A stretch of 64,000 bases of DNA from positions 22,682,001-22,746,000 of the forward strand of contig JAEOAD010000034.1 of the NCBI GenBank assembly GCA_036365145.1. Direction: 5' to 3'. Made by a program: the position numbers and the translations under genes. Below, one piece after another: positions 11,555 to 22,621 of the stretch; positions within the stretch are counted from its first letter, which is position 1; each line of letters begins with the position of its first letter. This DNA comes from Orientallactaga sibirica (lineage: Eukaryota > Chordata > Mammalia > Rodentia > Dipodidae). The notes beneath the pieces were generated by a model. That model was given only the letters and a program-made list of their open reading frames with translations, ran no database searches and was not told the origin of the DNA.

Positions 11555-11960
11555 GGTCTCCCCGCCGGGGCAAGGACAGGGGTGCCTGTAACCCGAGGCT
11601 GTGTTGTGCGGGGTAACCCAGACAGCAGGCTCAGCCGCCCCGCCTGCCCGCCGGCCCGCCGAGTGTGCCAGCGTCTCCCAGGCTGCAGAGGCCCAGCGGC
11701 GGCGGCACCGCGCTTTGGAACGGCCGGGCGCGCCGGGCCCTGATTGGCCCGCGCTGGTTTGAATGAGGAGATTTCCACCTGACATAGCCGACGCAGGCCC
11801 GAGCGGAGGAGGCGTGGGCTCCCGGGGCAAAGACACTGCCACCCGCCTCCAGAGCCAGCTTCTTCCTGGGTGATCTGGTAGGACCAGGCAGCTGCCCTGG
11901 GACGCCTGGCTTGTGCACCTGCGCTTCTGGAAGTACGGACACCTCTGGGGACCGGCGGCC
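11480..11960 (-). promoter_or_regulatory. CpG island / RGS3 internal promoter
   Basis: The only strongly GC- and CpG-rich stretch of the window apart from the TAF5L 5'UTR copy. It covers the ATG exon and about 350 nt upstream, has no TATA box, and has an inverted CCAAT box near 11745. The transcription start was not determined. Confidence 0.65.
11743..11747 (-). promoter_or_regulatory. CCAAT box (NF-Y type) in RGS3 promoter
   Basis: ATTGG on the plus strand, inside TGATTGGCCCGCG, about 190 nt upstream of the ATG and within the CpG island. Typical placement for a TATA-less promoter. Confidence 0.45.
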
Positions 11961-12599
11961 TGGCTTTCCCACTAGAGCGGGCTAGGCCTGCTCGCCCAGG
12001 TCCCCCAATGTGCAATTAGCTGGATTTGTGACTGGCTAAGAAGCCCAGACCTGTAATCACCAGACCAGACTGGGCAAGAGCAGTGGATCCTGGCCTAGGG
12101 TATGGGAAGGCTCTCTCTGCACTTGGAAGGGCTGCCCCATGCCTGCCAGCCTGGATTGGTCTCTTGAACCTCCTCTGCGATGAGAACAGACTGGCACAGA
12201 TCCAGAGAGGAGCAGCTTGCTTCATCCAGCCTCGGGGCCTGCCATCTGCAGCCTGGTGCCATCAGACAGCAGGGCAGGCCCCCAGCATCTGAGGACACAG
12301 AGCAGAGCAGGATATTCATGTTGTGGAGAGGCAGAGCTGGAGGGAAGGTCAACCCTTGCCTGGATTTGTCGGCAAACATTCATGAGACACCTCCAGGGAG
12401 CAGTTTCACACCAAGACATCTGCTCTGCAACTCTCTGACTACTGCCACCGTGGGAGGGAAAGCTGCTGATCTGGTGTAAACCTAAAAATGGGAAGTGTTG
12501 CTATTTGTCCCTGGTCCTCTGGCTTCATTGCCAGTGGATATTTGTAATTCCCTGATCCACTCAAGACAAGCTGGGAGGGAGTGCAAGATAAAAGAGTTA

Positions 12600-12717
12600 T
12601 ATATATGTGGTAGGAGGATTGCCTTGAGTTCCAGGCCACCCTGAGACTACATAGTGAATTCCATCTCAGTCTGAGCTAGAGTGAGACCCTACAAAAAAAA
12701 AAAAAAAAAAAAAAAAA
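12600..12717 (+). repeat. B1 SINE, 5'-truncated
   Basis: Starts at GTGGTAGGAGGATTGCC; A-run of about 27. Confidence 0.8.
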
Positions 12718-12733
12718 GATAAATAGATATATC

Positions 12734-13072
12734 AGGCTGTAGGGATGGTTTAGGGGTTAAGGCACTTGCCTTCGAAGCCTAAGGACCCAGGTTTGATTTC
12801 CCAGAACCCACATAAGCCAGATGCACAAGGTGGCACATGCACCTGGAGTTTGTTTGTTTGTTTGTTTGTTTGTTTGTTTGTTTGTTTGTTTTGAGGTAGG
12901 GTTTCCTTCTAGCTCAGACTGACCTGGAATTCACTATATAGTATCAGGGTGGCCTCAAACTCTCAGCTATCCTCCTACCTCTGCCTCCCGAGTGCTAGGA
13001 TTAAAGGCGTTTGCATTGGCTAAAGGCCCTGACATGCTCGCTCTCTCTCTCCCCCCTCTAGTAAATAAATTA
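12734..13072 (+). repeat. B2 interrupted by a reversed B1
   Basis: B2 halves 12734-12850 and 13008-13072 rejoin at GGAGTTTG/TTTGCA. A minus B1 with a (GTTT)n tail fills 12851-13007. Confidence 0.85.
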
Positions 13073-13089
13073 AGAGTTATGTATCATAT

Positions 13090-13300
13090 TTATCATATAT
13101 ATATACCAGGTGCCAGGAACTGAGCTGAGCAATTCACACACATCATGTCATTTATCTTCGCAGTAAGCCTAGAAAATGTTCACTCCAATTTTTGAAGGAG
13201 AGATCTGAAGCTCAAGCAGAAAGGGTAAACAGCTTGCAGAGCCAGGAGCAGTTAGACATAAAATTGGAATCCATGCCTGTGTGTCCTTTGATCTTCCCTG
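13090..13300 (+). repeat. MIR-like ancient SINE
   Basis: CCAGGTGCCAGGAACTGAGC, CATGTCATTTATCTTCGCAG and GGTAAACAGCTTGCAGAGCC follow MIR core order. Confidence 0.5.
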
Positions 13301-13608
13301 GCCTCTCTATCTGCTCCATGGCCAAGAGCAGGTGTAAGCAGAAGACCTGGCTTCTTGAGGCACATAAGGAAACTAGATGCCACAGGTTCAGCTGGCCACC
13401 AAGGAGGGGGGCAGAAACTGGAGAAGGCATCCTGAAATTAGTAAACGTGTGGCCAAGTGTAAATGAGTCATGTAACGGCTGGTGGATTATTTGAATCCTG
13501 GTGTTTTGTGAAGCCTGCCCTGCCTTTCCTTCTCCTCACACCACCAGCACTATGAACTGTGCTCTTAGCAGGAGCAACCCATCACCAGGCCCTAACCATT
13601 GGGCTCAC

Positions 13609-13789
13609 CTGCACCCTGGACTTGGGCATGCCTAAGCCTCCTCCTAGGTGGGTAAGTCTGGGTGCAGGCATCTTTTCTAGGTAGAGGAGGATCCTGGCTT
13701 GGCCACTCCATCCAAGTAGAGAGTGTGGGTAGCCTCAGGCTCATGCCACAGGAAGCAGACAGGATGCTGAGTCCTGAGGTCCAGTAGGC
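13609..13789 (-). CDS. RGS3: RGS3 upstream coding exon of the long isoform
   Basis: 181 nt with acceptor GATCTTGCTTCTGCAG| and donor GGGTGCAG|GTGAGC. The frame contains LSILSASCGMSLRLP, then WMEWPSQDPPLPRKD, and ends HAQVQGA plus one base. It parallels the segment just before the C2 domain in the longest human RGS3 isoform (which has STSCGLSLSLP and WMEWLSPD and ends HAKVQGAG). The phase at the donor is the same as in the 11.5 kb exon, so both can join one downstream exon. I cannot find coding sequence for the part of the human long isoform further upstream. Confidence 0.8.
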
Positions 13790-13877
13790 CTGCAGAAGCA
13801 AGATCAAAACAGAAGTTAGGCTTGACCTGAAAATGTCCCCTGCAAGGGGTGCTCACGCCCAGTGAGAACTAGAAAGA

Positions 13878-14037
13878 AGCAGGGTGTGGTGGTGCACACC
13901 TTTAATCCCAACACTGGGGAGGCAGAAGTAGGAGGATAGCCATGAGTTCAAGGCCATCCTGAGACTACAGAGTGAATTCCAGGTCAGCCTGAGCTAGAGT
14001 GAGACCCTACCTCAAAAAACTAAAAAAAAAAAAAAAA
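13878..14037 (+). repeat. B1 SINE
   Basis: Target duplication GAACTAGAAAGAA at 13865-13877 and after the A-tail. Confidence 0.85.
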
Positions 14038-14060
14038 AACTAGAAAGAACAGCATTCAGA

Positions 14061-14197
14061 AGCCAGATGTGATGGTGCATACCTATAACCCAAGTTGAGG
14101 CAGGAGGATTGCTGCAAGTTTGATGCCAACCTGGGTTGTGCAGTGAGTACCAGGCCAGCTAGGGCAACACAGTAAGACCCTGTCTTTAAAAAAAAAT
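14061..14197 (+). repeat. Old B1 SINE
   Basis: Strongly diverged; ends GTAAGACCCTGTCTTTAAAA. Confidence 0.65.
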
Positions 14198-14207
14198 GAG
14201 GGTCTGT

Positions 14208-14373
14208 GGGCTGGAGAGATGGCTTAGCGGTTAAGGCGTTTGCCTGCAAAGCCAAAGGGTTCCAGTTCAATTCTCCAGGACCCACATAAGCCAGATGCAC
14301 AAGGGGGTGCATGCATCTGGAGTTCATCTGCAGTGACTGGAGGCCCTGGTGCGCCCATTATCTCTCCCTCTGC

Positions 14374-14410
<37 letters not shown>

Positions 14411-14457
14411 CCTCTTTCTCTCTCCCAAATAAATAAATTAAATATATATTTTTTTTT
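14208..14457 (+). repeat. B2/DIP SINE
   Basis: Target duplication AAATGAGGGTCT at about 14195-14206 and 14458-14469; (CTGT)n at 14372-14397. Confidence 0.85.
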
Positions 14458-14467
14458 AAATGAGGGT

Positions 14468-14680
14468 CTCGAGAGATGGCTTAGCAGTTAAGGTGCTTGC
14501 CTGCGAATCCTAAGGACCCATGTTTGACTCTCCAGATCCCACATAGCCAGACATACAAACTTACAAACACAAGGTCACACATGCCCACTAGGAGGCACAA
14601 GTGTCTGGAGTTCAATTGCAGTGACTGAAGCCCTGGCATGCCAATTCTCTCTCTCGCTTGCTCTCTCTAAATAAATGGGG
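14468..14680 (+). repeat. B2/DIP SINE, variant subfamily
   Basis: Contains the extra ACACAAGGTCACACATGCCC segment and CCCACTAGGAGGCAC at 14584-14598. Confidence 0.75.
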
Positions 14681-15083
14681 AGAAAAGAAAGGAAGGAATG
14701 GGAAGAAAACAGCAGTGGCAGCAGCAGCCATGGCAAACAAAGAATAAAGGAAAGAGCAAGAGGATGCCTAAGGTGACAGTTTTTCCCCTTCATAGCTCTT
14801 CCAGGAACTGCTGTAGAATACAAGGGGTAGGGAAGGCAGACATTGAACTCAGGAAGCTGTGAATAGCCAAGCTGTTACCTATGCAGAGCTGTACTGTCTC
14901 AATGTGGCCTAGGAGAGAAAGGATCAGGACCCACACTAGGTACTTCAACCCTTAGGGGGACAAAAGTCCCACTGCTGTGCAGTTTTCCTCTGACTTCCTA
15001 TTCAGTCTGGGAGACCCTAGGGGCCAACCTGATCTGACTCCACCTTTACCACCTCCGCTTAGTAGAACCCTAGAGGCTTCCTT

Positions 15084-15350
15084 CCTTCCTTTCTTTCTTT
15101 CTTTTCTTTTCTTTTTTTTTTGTATTTTATTTTATTTTATTTTATTTTATTTTATTTTATTTTATTTTATTTTATTTTATTTTATTTTATTTTATTTTAT
15201 TTTAGAGAAAGAGAGAATGGGTGCACCAAGGCCTCTAGCCAGATGCATGTGACACCTTGTGCATTGGCTTACATGAGTCCTGAGGAATCAAACCTAGGTC
15301 CTTAGGCTTCGCAGAAAAGTGCCTTAACCGCTAAGCCATCTCTCCAGCCT
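15084..15350 (-). repeat. B2/DIP SINE with expanded (TTTTA)n
   Basis: Reversed B2 at 15206-15350. Its A-rich tail has become (ATTTT)n at 15121-15205, preceded by CT-rich DNA. Target duplication GAGGCTTCCTT at 15073-15083 and 15351-15361. Confidence 0.85.
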
Positions 15351-15772
15351 GAGGCTTCCTTTCTTAAAGAAGCAGGCCATCTTCTCAGGAAATGAAAGAC
15401 AGAGGTGGGTGGGAGTTTAGGCAGTGGCCCCACAGGAGAGACAACTTGACTCACATTACCTGCCTGCACTACATGAGACCCTATCTCAAAAAAAAATTAA
15501 AATAAGAGTAGAAATTAATGGAGTAGAAAATATGTCATAGAGAAGATCCATAAAAATGTGGCAAAAATGGGCTAATATTCTCCTAGCTTTGCTATATTCC
15601 TTTTATTACCAAAACAATCTCAATTTTATGTACTTTTTCCCAATTTCTTAATATAAGCAACTCAATCAAAATTGCTAAAATATAATGTAAACTGAGTAGA
15701 ATACATCTATACATTAGAGTTTGAAATCACTACATAAGACCAATTTGACTTATTAAGATAAATGCAAAAATT

Positions 15773-15925
15773 GCCGGGCATGGTGGCACATGCCTTTAAT
15801 CCCAGCACTTGGGAGGCAGAAGTAAGAGGATGGCCATGAGTTCGAGGCCACCCTGAGACTACATAGTGAATTCCAGGTCAGCCTGGGCTAGAGTGAGACC
15901 CTACCTCGAAAAACCAAATAAATAA
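15773..15925 (+). repeat. B1 SINE
   Basis: Target duplication AAATGCAAAAAT at 15760-15771 and about 15928-15939. Confidence 0.85.
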
Positions 15926-16017
15926 ATAAATGCAAAAATCCTAAATATTAACAAATCAAATCCAATAGTTTATTCATGATTGAGTTATATTTCTTCCAGG
16001 ACTGTAAAGATGGTTCA

Positions 16018-16217
16018 GGGCTAGAGGGATGGCTTAGCAGTTAAGGCATTTGCCTACAAAGCTAAAGGACCCAAGTTCAATTCCCCATGACCCACATTAG
16101 CCAGATGCACAAGGGGGTGCATGCATCTGGAATTCATTTGCACTGGCTGGAGGCCTTGACGTGCCCATTGTCTCTTTCCCTCTCCCTCTTTCTCTGTCAA
16201 ATAAATAAATAAATAGA
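16018..16217 (+). repeat. B2/DIP SINE
   Basis: Flanked by near-copies of GATGGTTCA. Confidence 0.85.
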
Positions 16218-16324
16218 GGTAATGATGGTTCAAATTTAGTGAATTTTAGAAAAACTATGGCATACAGGCCAAATCAGACTGATTGCCTGTTTGTACAACA
16301 AGTGAGTTAAGAATGGATTTTCTG

Positions 16325-16490
16325 AGCTGGGCATGGTGGCACACATCTTTAATCCCAGCATTTGGGAGGCAGAGGTAGGAGGATCACTGTGATTTCGAGG
16401 CCACCCTGAGACTACATAGTGAATTCCAGGTCAGCCTGGACTAGAATGAAACCTTACCTCAAAAACAAACAAACAAACAAACAAACAAAA
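16325..16490 (+). repeat. B1 SINE with (CAAA)n tail
   Basis: Flanked by AGAATGGATTTT and AGAATGTATTTT. Confidence 0.85.
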
Positions 16491-16502
16491 GAATGTATTT
16501 TA

Positions 16503-16745
16503 GGGCTGGAGAGATGGCTTAACAGTTAAGGAGCTTGCCTGCGAAACCTGAGGACCCAGGTTCTATTCTCCAGGTCCCACATAAGCCAGATACACAAGGT
16601 GGCACATGTGTCTGGAGTTTGTTTGCAGTGGCTAGAGGCCCTGGTATACCCATTCATATTCTCTGTCTCTCTCTGTGTGTGTGTCTCTATCTCTCTGTCT
16701 CTCTCTACCTTTCTCTCTGTTTCAAATAAAAATATTTTTTAAAAA
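16503..16745 (+). repeat. B2/DIP SINE
   Basis: TCTCTGTGTGTGTC-type tract; immediately follows the preceding B1. Confidence 0.85.
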
Positions 16746-16756
16746 AACAAACAAAA

Positions 16757-16880
16757 GCCAGGCATGGTGGCACATGCCCTTAATCCCAGCACTTGGTAGG
16801 AGGATTGCCATGAGTTCAAGACCATCCTGAGAATGCATAGCGAAATCCAGGTCAGTCTGGGCTAGAGCGAGACCCTGTCT
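16757..16880 (+). repeat. B1 SINE
   Basis: Short internal loss in the GGAGGCAGAGG segment. Confidence 0.8.
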
Positions 16881-16884
16881 GGAA

Positions 16885-18950
16885 GAGGAGAATGGACAGA
16901 GGAAGTATCAGCAGGATTGGGTAACTGAAAGCAACACTGAATGCAGGGAATTCTGGCTTGAGAGAGTAGATGCATAGAGGTACCATTGACAGAAAGGAGG
17001 GCTGATGCAAGAGGACATCCCCACTGAGGCTCTTAAGGGAGCATTAACTCTGTGTCAGCTAAGTGAAGATGGTAAGTGAATAGCTGAATATATTGGGCTG
17101 AAGCTCAGAGAAAACACTTAGGCTAGAAATACCAATTTAGGAACTCCCAGTGAAGCCCTTAACATGGATAAGAGAGTCTAAGAACAGTGTTTCATGTGAG
17201 AAGACTCAGGACCAAACCAAGAAAAGGTTACCAACCAAAAAGACAGAAATAGAAAGGCCAGAAAGCGAGAAGAAAAGCCAGAGTACATATTTAGCAGGAG
17301 GTAATTATCAGCATCAAATACTGTTCAGAGGTCAAGTAGGTTAATAACTGAGGCATGTCCATTAGATTTAGCAACAAGAAGGCAGTCATTGTTGACCTTC
17401 CATCCAAGAATAAAATGTTGGGGAGGCAACAGCGCCACATGAATGAAAATGGACCAAATTCACTCTGAAAGGAAAAACACCCTGGGCTCAAAGCCAGAGC
17501 ATATTCTTGGGTCAGAATTTTTTTTTCTTGTCCTAAATTTAACCAGCTAGAATGCTTTGTTAAGTGGTATTTTATCCACCCTTGAAATGGAGAATTTTCC
17601 TTTTAAGAATATGTCTGAGCGTCATCTTCAAGGTAGAACACAGTGTCTTTAGGTGAGTGATCTCCACAGGAGCAGAAGCAGGGTCCTGTGAATACTGCTG
17701 AGAAACTTAATTCCTCTCAAATGGAGAAGTGTTTGGTGACCTAAATAAGCAAACCGGTTCTATGTAGGAACCAAGTCAAAAAAGGTGCGGGGGAGGAAGA
17801 TTTCAAGTGCGAGCTGAAAGGTATTGCTTCAAAGTGAAAAAGATGAAAACTTTCACTGCCAAAGAGCAGTGAGAATAGTTAAGTTGTAACCAAAGATAAA
17901 ATCCAATGGCTTGATAAGATCCAGAGAGGAAAAGCAGAGTGCTCTGTGGTTCCTCCCATGACTATATCCCTGAACTTGGGTTGGAAGCCCTTTCAGCCCT
18001 GCAAGAAGCCCTTTTCCTGGCCTGATAAGGAGCAACTTGGTTTGGCATAACCTTGCATTCCAGAGGCCCTCCAAGAGTGTTCCAAACTTAAAGAACATTA
18101 TAGACTTCTGCTTCTAGCCAAAATGGAATTGCAGGGACTGGATTTTCCCTTTCTCCTGAAACAACTAAAGGCCAGACAAAAATACATGAAATAATAGATT
18201 CCAAGATGAGGAATATCGGGCTCTGTGACCCCAGAGAACCAGAGCACAGGGTGAGCCTAGGGTGAGGCCAGCCTACTGCCAGGAAAGACTTTCCAAAAGG
18301 GAGAGGGAACCAAGGCCAATTGCAATACCTGCATTGAGGAGTTTGGGAGGCCAGGGCAACTAGAAGACAGTGCTCAAAAAGACAGCTCCACTGCCAGAGA
18401 TCCTGCCTCTCATCTTCTGCTTCTACTGATGCACTCATGGGTGTGAACCAAGTACCCCAATGCTTGGAAAGAACCACCTACAGGGAGTAGAGGGAACAAT
18501 CTTTGAAGCTTGCTCAGGGCCAGGAATAATTCTTCTTATCAGACAGGATGTCTCCATCCAGGGCCTTTCCCCTGTTTAGTTCATGAGGCATTCGGTAGAA
18601 TTCTCAGATGGGTCTGGCCTCAGTTATGCATGCCCTAGATTCAGTGCTGCTCTGGTCCCATCTCAAAAAGCTTAAAGGCAAGACCCAGAAAGATCAAGCT
18701 ATTTCTACATAACTGCATCCCAGGCCCAGCTCAAGATTATTTATAGGAAGACAAAAATATCTATCACCCAACAAGGGAAAATTCATGCCTGATGTCCACT
18801 AGTTACCAGGCACACCAAGAAGCAAGAATTATAACCCCCAACAAAGAAGAAAAGCAATAAACAGAAATGAAGCTAGAAAGAACACAAGTGATAGAATTAA
18901 TAAGCAAGGACATTAAAATAGTATAACTGTGTTTTACATGTTCAAGAAGC
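16885..18950. other. About 2 kb with no recognised repeat or gene
   Basis: Several short open frames on both strands but no splice-flanked exon and no protein family recognised. The minus frame 18088-18477 is the longest and reads as chance. Confidence 0.5.
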
Positions 18951-18954
18951 ACTT

Positions 18955-19378
18955 GAACGGTATTATGATTTGGATATAAAATGGCCTCAAAGGCTCACGT
19001 GTTGGAGACATGGTGCCCAGCTGGTGGCACTATTGACAGGTTATTCGATTGTGAGGGATCTGACTTCACCAGTATTAGTTCACTGTAAATGGGCTTTTAG
19101 GAGGTGGGCCTGGTTGGAGGAAGTAAGTCATGGGGGCATGCTTTGAAGATCTTGTCCGGGCTCCTCTCTCCCCTACACTCCAATCCCCACTATGCATACA
19201 TTCCTCTGCCATGCCTTTCTACCATGAGGTACTGCCTCACCACAGCCCCCAAAACAAAGAACACATAACCATGGTCTGAAACCTCTAAACTCATGAGCTA
19301 AATAAATCTTCCCTCCTTTTAAGTTGTCTCCTCAGATATTTGGTCTCATCCACAAAATACTAATACTGTTAAGCAAAC
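18955..19378 (+). mobile_element. LTR-like relic (MaLR/MST style)
   Basis: ATTTGGATATAAAATGGCC start, GCTCACGTGTTGGAGACATG, a GGAGGTGGGCCTGGTTGGAG middle, GAGCTAAATAAATCTTCC (AATAAA) and TATTTGGTCTCATCC near the end. The pattern fits ERVL-MaLR solo LTRs. No internal genes. Confidence 0.5.
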
Positions 19379-19427
19379 ACACTGAAGTAAAAGAAAAGAA
19401 GATCTGAAGGGGGAAAGTATGATGTGA

Positions 19428-19749
19428 TGGTTAGAATCAGATGTCCCTCCTACACTCATGTGTTCGGAATGTTTGGTCCCCAACTGAGGGCATCTTGGGA
19501 GGTAGACCCTTACTGGAGGAAGTGTGTCACCAAGGATAGGCCTTAAGGTTTATTAGCCCCTAGCTTGCCAGTGTTAACTCAGCTCACTCTACTGCTGCTG
19601 TTGTTCACCTGCTATGGCAGAGATGATATCCAGCCTCTACTCATGTCATGCTTTCCCCTGCCATGATGAAGCCTCCCCTCAAGACTGCAGGCCAAAATAA
19701 AAACCTTTCTCCCATCAGCACTTTTGGTCAGGCGCTTTGTCCCATCAAC
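19428..19749 (+). mobile_element. LTR-like relic, related to preceding one
   Basis: Starts GATGTGATGGTTAGAATCAG; has GTTTGGTCCCCAACTGAGGG, a GAGGAAGTGTGTCACC middle and CCAAAATAAAAACCTTTC near the end. Ends at the target site of the L1 at 19.77 kb. Confidence 0.45.
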
Positions 19750-19765
19750 AAGACAGTAACTACAA

Positions 19766-20428
19766 GAGGATCAGCCTATCATACCTCACCAGGGCCTCAG
19801 CTGAAACCATAGAGTAATGCGGGGAAAGGGCAAGAGTACAGCTTTCTTGGTGAACCTGACACCAGGAAAAGGCTGAAGGAGATAAACACAGAGAACATCC
19901 AACTAAGCCAGATATCCAGAGACACAGAGGCTCCCAAAACCTCATCACTGAAGCAGAACTAAAATGACCCCAATGTGGCTCAGGGAAATTCATGGAAGAG
20001 GGGGCGGAAAGAGTGTTAGAGGCACAAGTTGGGGCATTATGCACAGAGACTTGGCCTATCCCCCATAACTCTTGACTACCCCCCACAATGCATGACCCAC
20101 ATTCTCCATTGATGAGGGTCCCTTTGGAGGGAGGACAGGGAGGTGGATAATGGAGTCACCATTATGAATGTAAAATTAGAATAATATAAATTTAAAAAAT
20201 AAATTATTTTTAAAAAGAAAGAACCAAAATAGAAAAAAGAAAGAAAGAAAATGTCTTCAAAAAAAAATGCCGGGCGTGGTGGTGCACGCCTTTAATCCCA
20301 GCACTCAGGAGGCAGAGGTAGGAGGATTGCCGTGAGTTCAAGGCCACCCTGAGACTATATAGTGAATTCCAGGTCAGCCTGGGCTAGAGTGAGACCCTAC
20401 CTCAAAAAATCAAAAAAAATTTTTAAAA
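19766..20428 (+). mobile_element. LINE-1 3' terminus with B1 in its tail; 16-nt target duplication
   Basis: Last about 460 nt of the same 3'UTR (AGGATCAGCCTATCATACCT), A-rich tail, then a B1 copy (20269-20405). Flanked by AAGACAGTAACTACAA at 19750-19765 and 20429-20444. Confidence 0.8.
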
Positions 20429-20770
20429 AAGACAGTAACTACAACATATGATGCCTGAGATGAAAAGGGGGGGAAAACACAACAGGAGGGGGTTAATAGT
20501 AGATTAGAGAGTACAGATTAGTGAACTTTAAGTCACAGTATTAAAATGAAACAGGAAAAAGAAAAGACTTAAACAATGGATCACCAGCAAGCTGTATGTA
20601 ATTGGAATCCCTAAAGGAAATAGAGCCAGTGGTTTGGATTTTTTCCAAATTTGGTGAAAATTATAAACCCACAAATCCAAGAACCTCTATGAACCCTAGA
20701 CAAAGAAATAGGCAGAAGGCCATGCTAAAGCGTCATGATCACATTGCTTAAAACCAGTGAAAAAAGGGAG

Positions 20771-20933
20771 CCGGGCGTGGTGGCGCACGCCTTTAATCCC
20801 AGCACTCGGGAGGCAGAGGTAGGAGGATCGCCGAGAGTTCGAGGCCACCCTGAGACTACATAGTTAATTCCAGGTCAGCCTGGACCAGAGTGAGACCCTA
20901 CCTTGCAAAACAAAAAAAAAAAAAAAAAAAAAA
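20771..20933 (+). repeat. B1 SINE
   Basis: Very well preserved, A-run of about 27; target duplication AACCAGTGAAAAA at about 20754-20766 and 20937-20949. Confidence 0.9.
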
Positions 20934-20957
20934 AAAAACCAGTGAAAAAGAAGCATC

Positions 20958-21255
20958 TTAGACCTGGCATAGTGGCGCACATCTTTAATCCCAGCACTCA
21001 CAAGGCAGAGGTAGGAGGATCTCTGTGAGTTCAAGGCCAGCCTGAGACTATATAACGAACTCCAGGTCAGCTTGGGCTAGAGAGAACCCTACCTCAAAAA
21101 AGCAAAAAGAGCCAGGCGTGGTGGCGCACACCTTTAATCCCAGTACTGGGGAGGCAGAGGTAGGAGGATTGCCATGAGTTTGAGGCTACCTTGAGAAGAC
21201 AGAGTGAATTCCAGGTCAGCCTGGGCTAGAGTGAGACCCTACCTCAAAAAAAAAT
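20958..21255 (+). repeat. Two adjacent B1 SINEs
   Basis: 20958-21104 and 21111-21255, same orientation. Confidence 0.85.
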
Positions 21256-21372
21256 AGCAAAAATAAATAAAAATTTTTAAAAAGAGAGAAAGAGAAGCAT
21301 CTTAAAACCAATCCCCTAAAAAGCCCACATTACATATGGAGAAACCAATATAAGAATGACATCAGACTTCTT

Positions 21373-21514
21373 GCTGAGCATGGTGGCACACTCCTTTAAT
21401 CTCACCACTCAGGAGGCTGAGGTAGAAAGATCATTATGAGTTAAAGCCAGCCTGGAGCTACAGAGTGAGTTCCAGGTCAGCCAAAGCTGAAGCTAGACCC
21501 TGCCTCAAAAAAAT
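21373..21514 (+). repeat. Old B1 SINE
   Basis: Diverged; ends at the start of the L1 3'UTR fragment. Confidence 0.7.
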
Positions 21515-22180
21515 AAAAGCAGGGCTGGACAATGGGTGCAATAGTGGCATGTCTGTTATGGGGGAAACCAACTGTTCTCTAATTGGACTGGAGGTCCGCT
21601 CCATGGAAGGGAACATATCCCTGATACTGAAAAGGTATGACAGGGGTAGTCATGAACCCTAAGGGTGTAATGTCTGCTGGTGTCTCACTAAATGTATATA
21701 CTATGCTCACCAAACTGCCCAGTAAGCACTTCTCTCACTTTTGGTTAGAGAAGCTTCTCTTTTCAGACAGTGACGACCTTGGGATGATTCAGAAGGCACC
21801 ATGGTGCTGAGAAGAAATGACAGAGGAGTGTTCAGCACTGAAATATCTCAAACCTACTTTCCAAGGCTCAGGGTCCATTGCGGAAGAGGGGGTGGAAAGA
21901 ATGTAAGAGCCAAAGGAAGAGTAGGACTCCTTACAATGTGCTCCTCCAGACACAAAATGGCCTGGATATCCATGACCTCACAGTGCCTGACACTACCCAC
22001 ATAAGACCATCATAATAGAAGGAAAAGATCATGACATTAAACTGAAAAGAGAGACTGATTGAGAGAGGAGGTGATATGATGGAGAGTGAAGTTTCAAAGG
22101 GGAAAGTGGGGGGGGGGGAAATAACATGGGATATTGTCAACAGTTAAAGAAGTTGTCAATAAAAATAAAAATTAAAAAAA
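21515..22180 (+). mobile_element. LINE-1 3'UTR fragment
   Basis: Same sequence family as 38.1-38.6 kb in the other orientation: AGAGAAGCTTCTCTTTTC, ATGGCCTGGATATCCATGAC, then a G-run and an A-rich end at 22180. Confidence 0.7.
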
Positions 22181-22286
22181 AAACTATGTGCCAAAAGACA
22201 GTGAAATCACTTAAAGTCCTAAAAGAAACAAAACGTCAGCCAGAATTCTTTACCCAGCAAAAATATCTTTCACAATGAAGACAAGA

Positions 22287-22449
22287 GCTAGGCATGGTGG
22301 TGCACATCTTTAATCCCAGCACTCAGGAGGCAGAGGTAGGAGGATCGTTGTGAGTTCAAGGCCACCCTGAGACTACATAGTGAATTCCAGGTCAGCCTGA
22401 GCTAGTGTGAGACCCTACCTAGAAAAAAAAAAAAAAAAAAAAAAAAAAA
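22287..22449 (+). repeat. B1 SINE
   Basis: Long A-run 22423-22449; flanked by ACAAGAC motifs. Confidence 0.85.
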
Positions 22450-22621
22450 CAAGACGAGACAAGACATTTTCTCAGACTTACAAAAGATGAATGAATGCAA
22501 CTTTTATAAACATGCCCTACAGGGTATATTAAAGATCTTTCAGGCTGAAGGAGAAATGATGCCATACTGAAGTCTGGATCTGCCTCAAAGAATAAAGAGA
22601 ACATTAAAAAGAGAACAAATG

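Noticed and set aside
11231..12015. Long overlapping minus frames in the CpG island
   Set aside because: High GC removes stop codons. Only the short MEHSLHR frame inside it matches a known protein.
15120..15252. Open frame of Phe-Ile-Leu-Tyr repeats
   Set aside because: Translation of (TTTTA)n.
18088..18477. 129-codon minus frame considered as an upstream RGS3 exon
   Set aside because: No resemblance to the human long-isoform N-terminus and no consensus splice sites at its ends.
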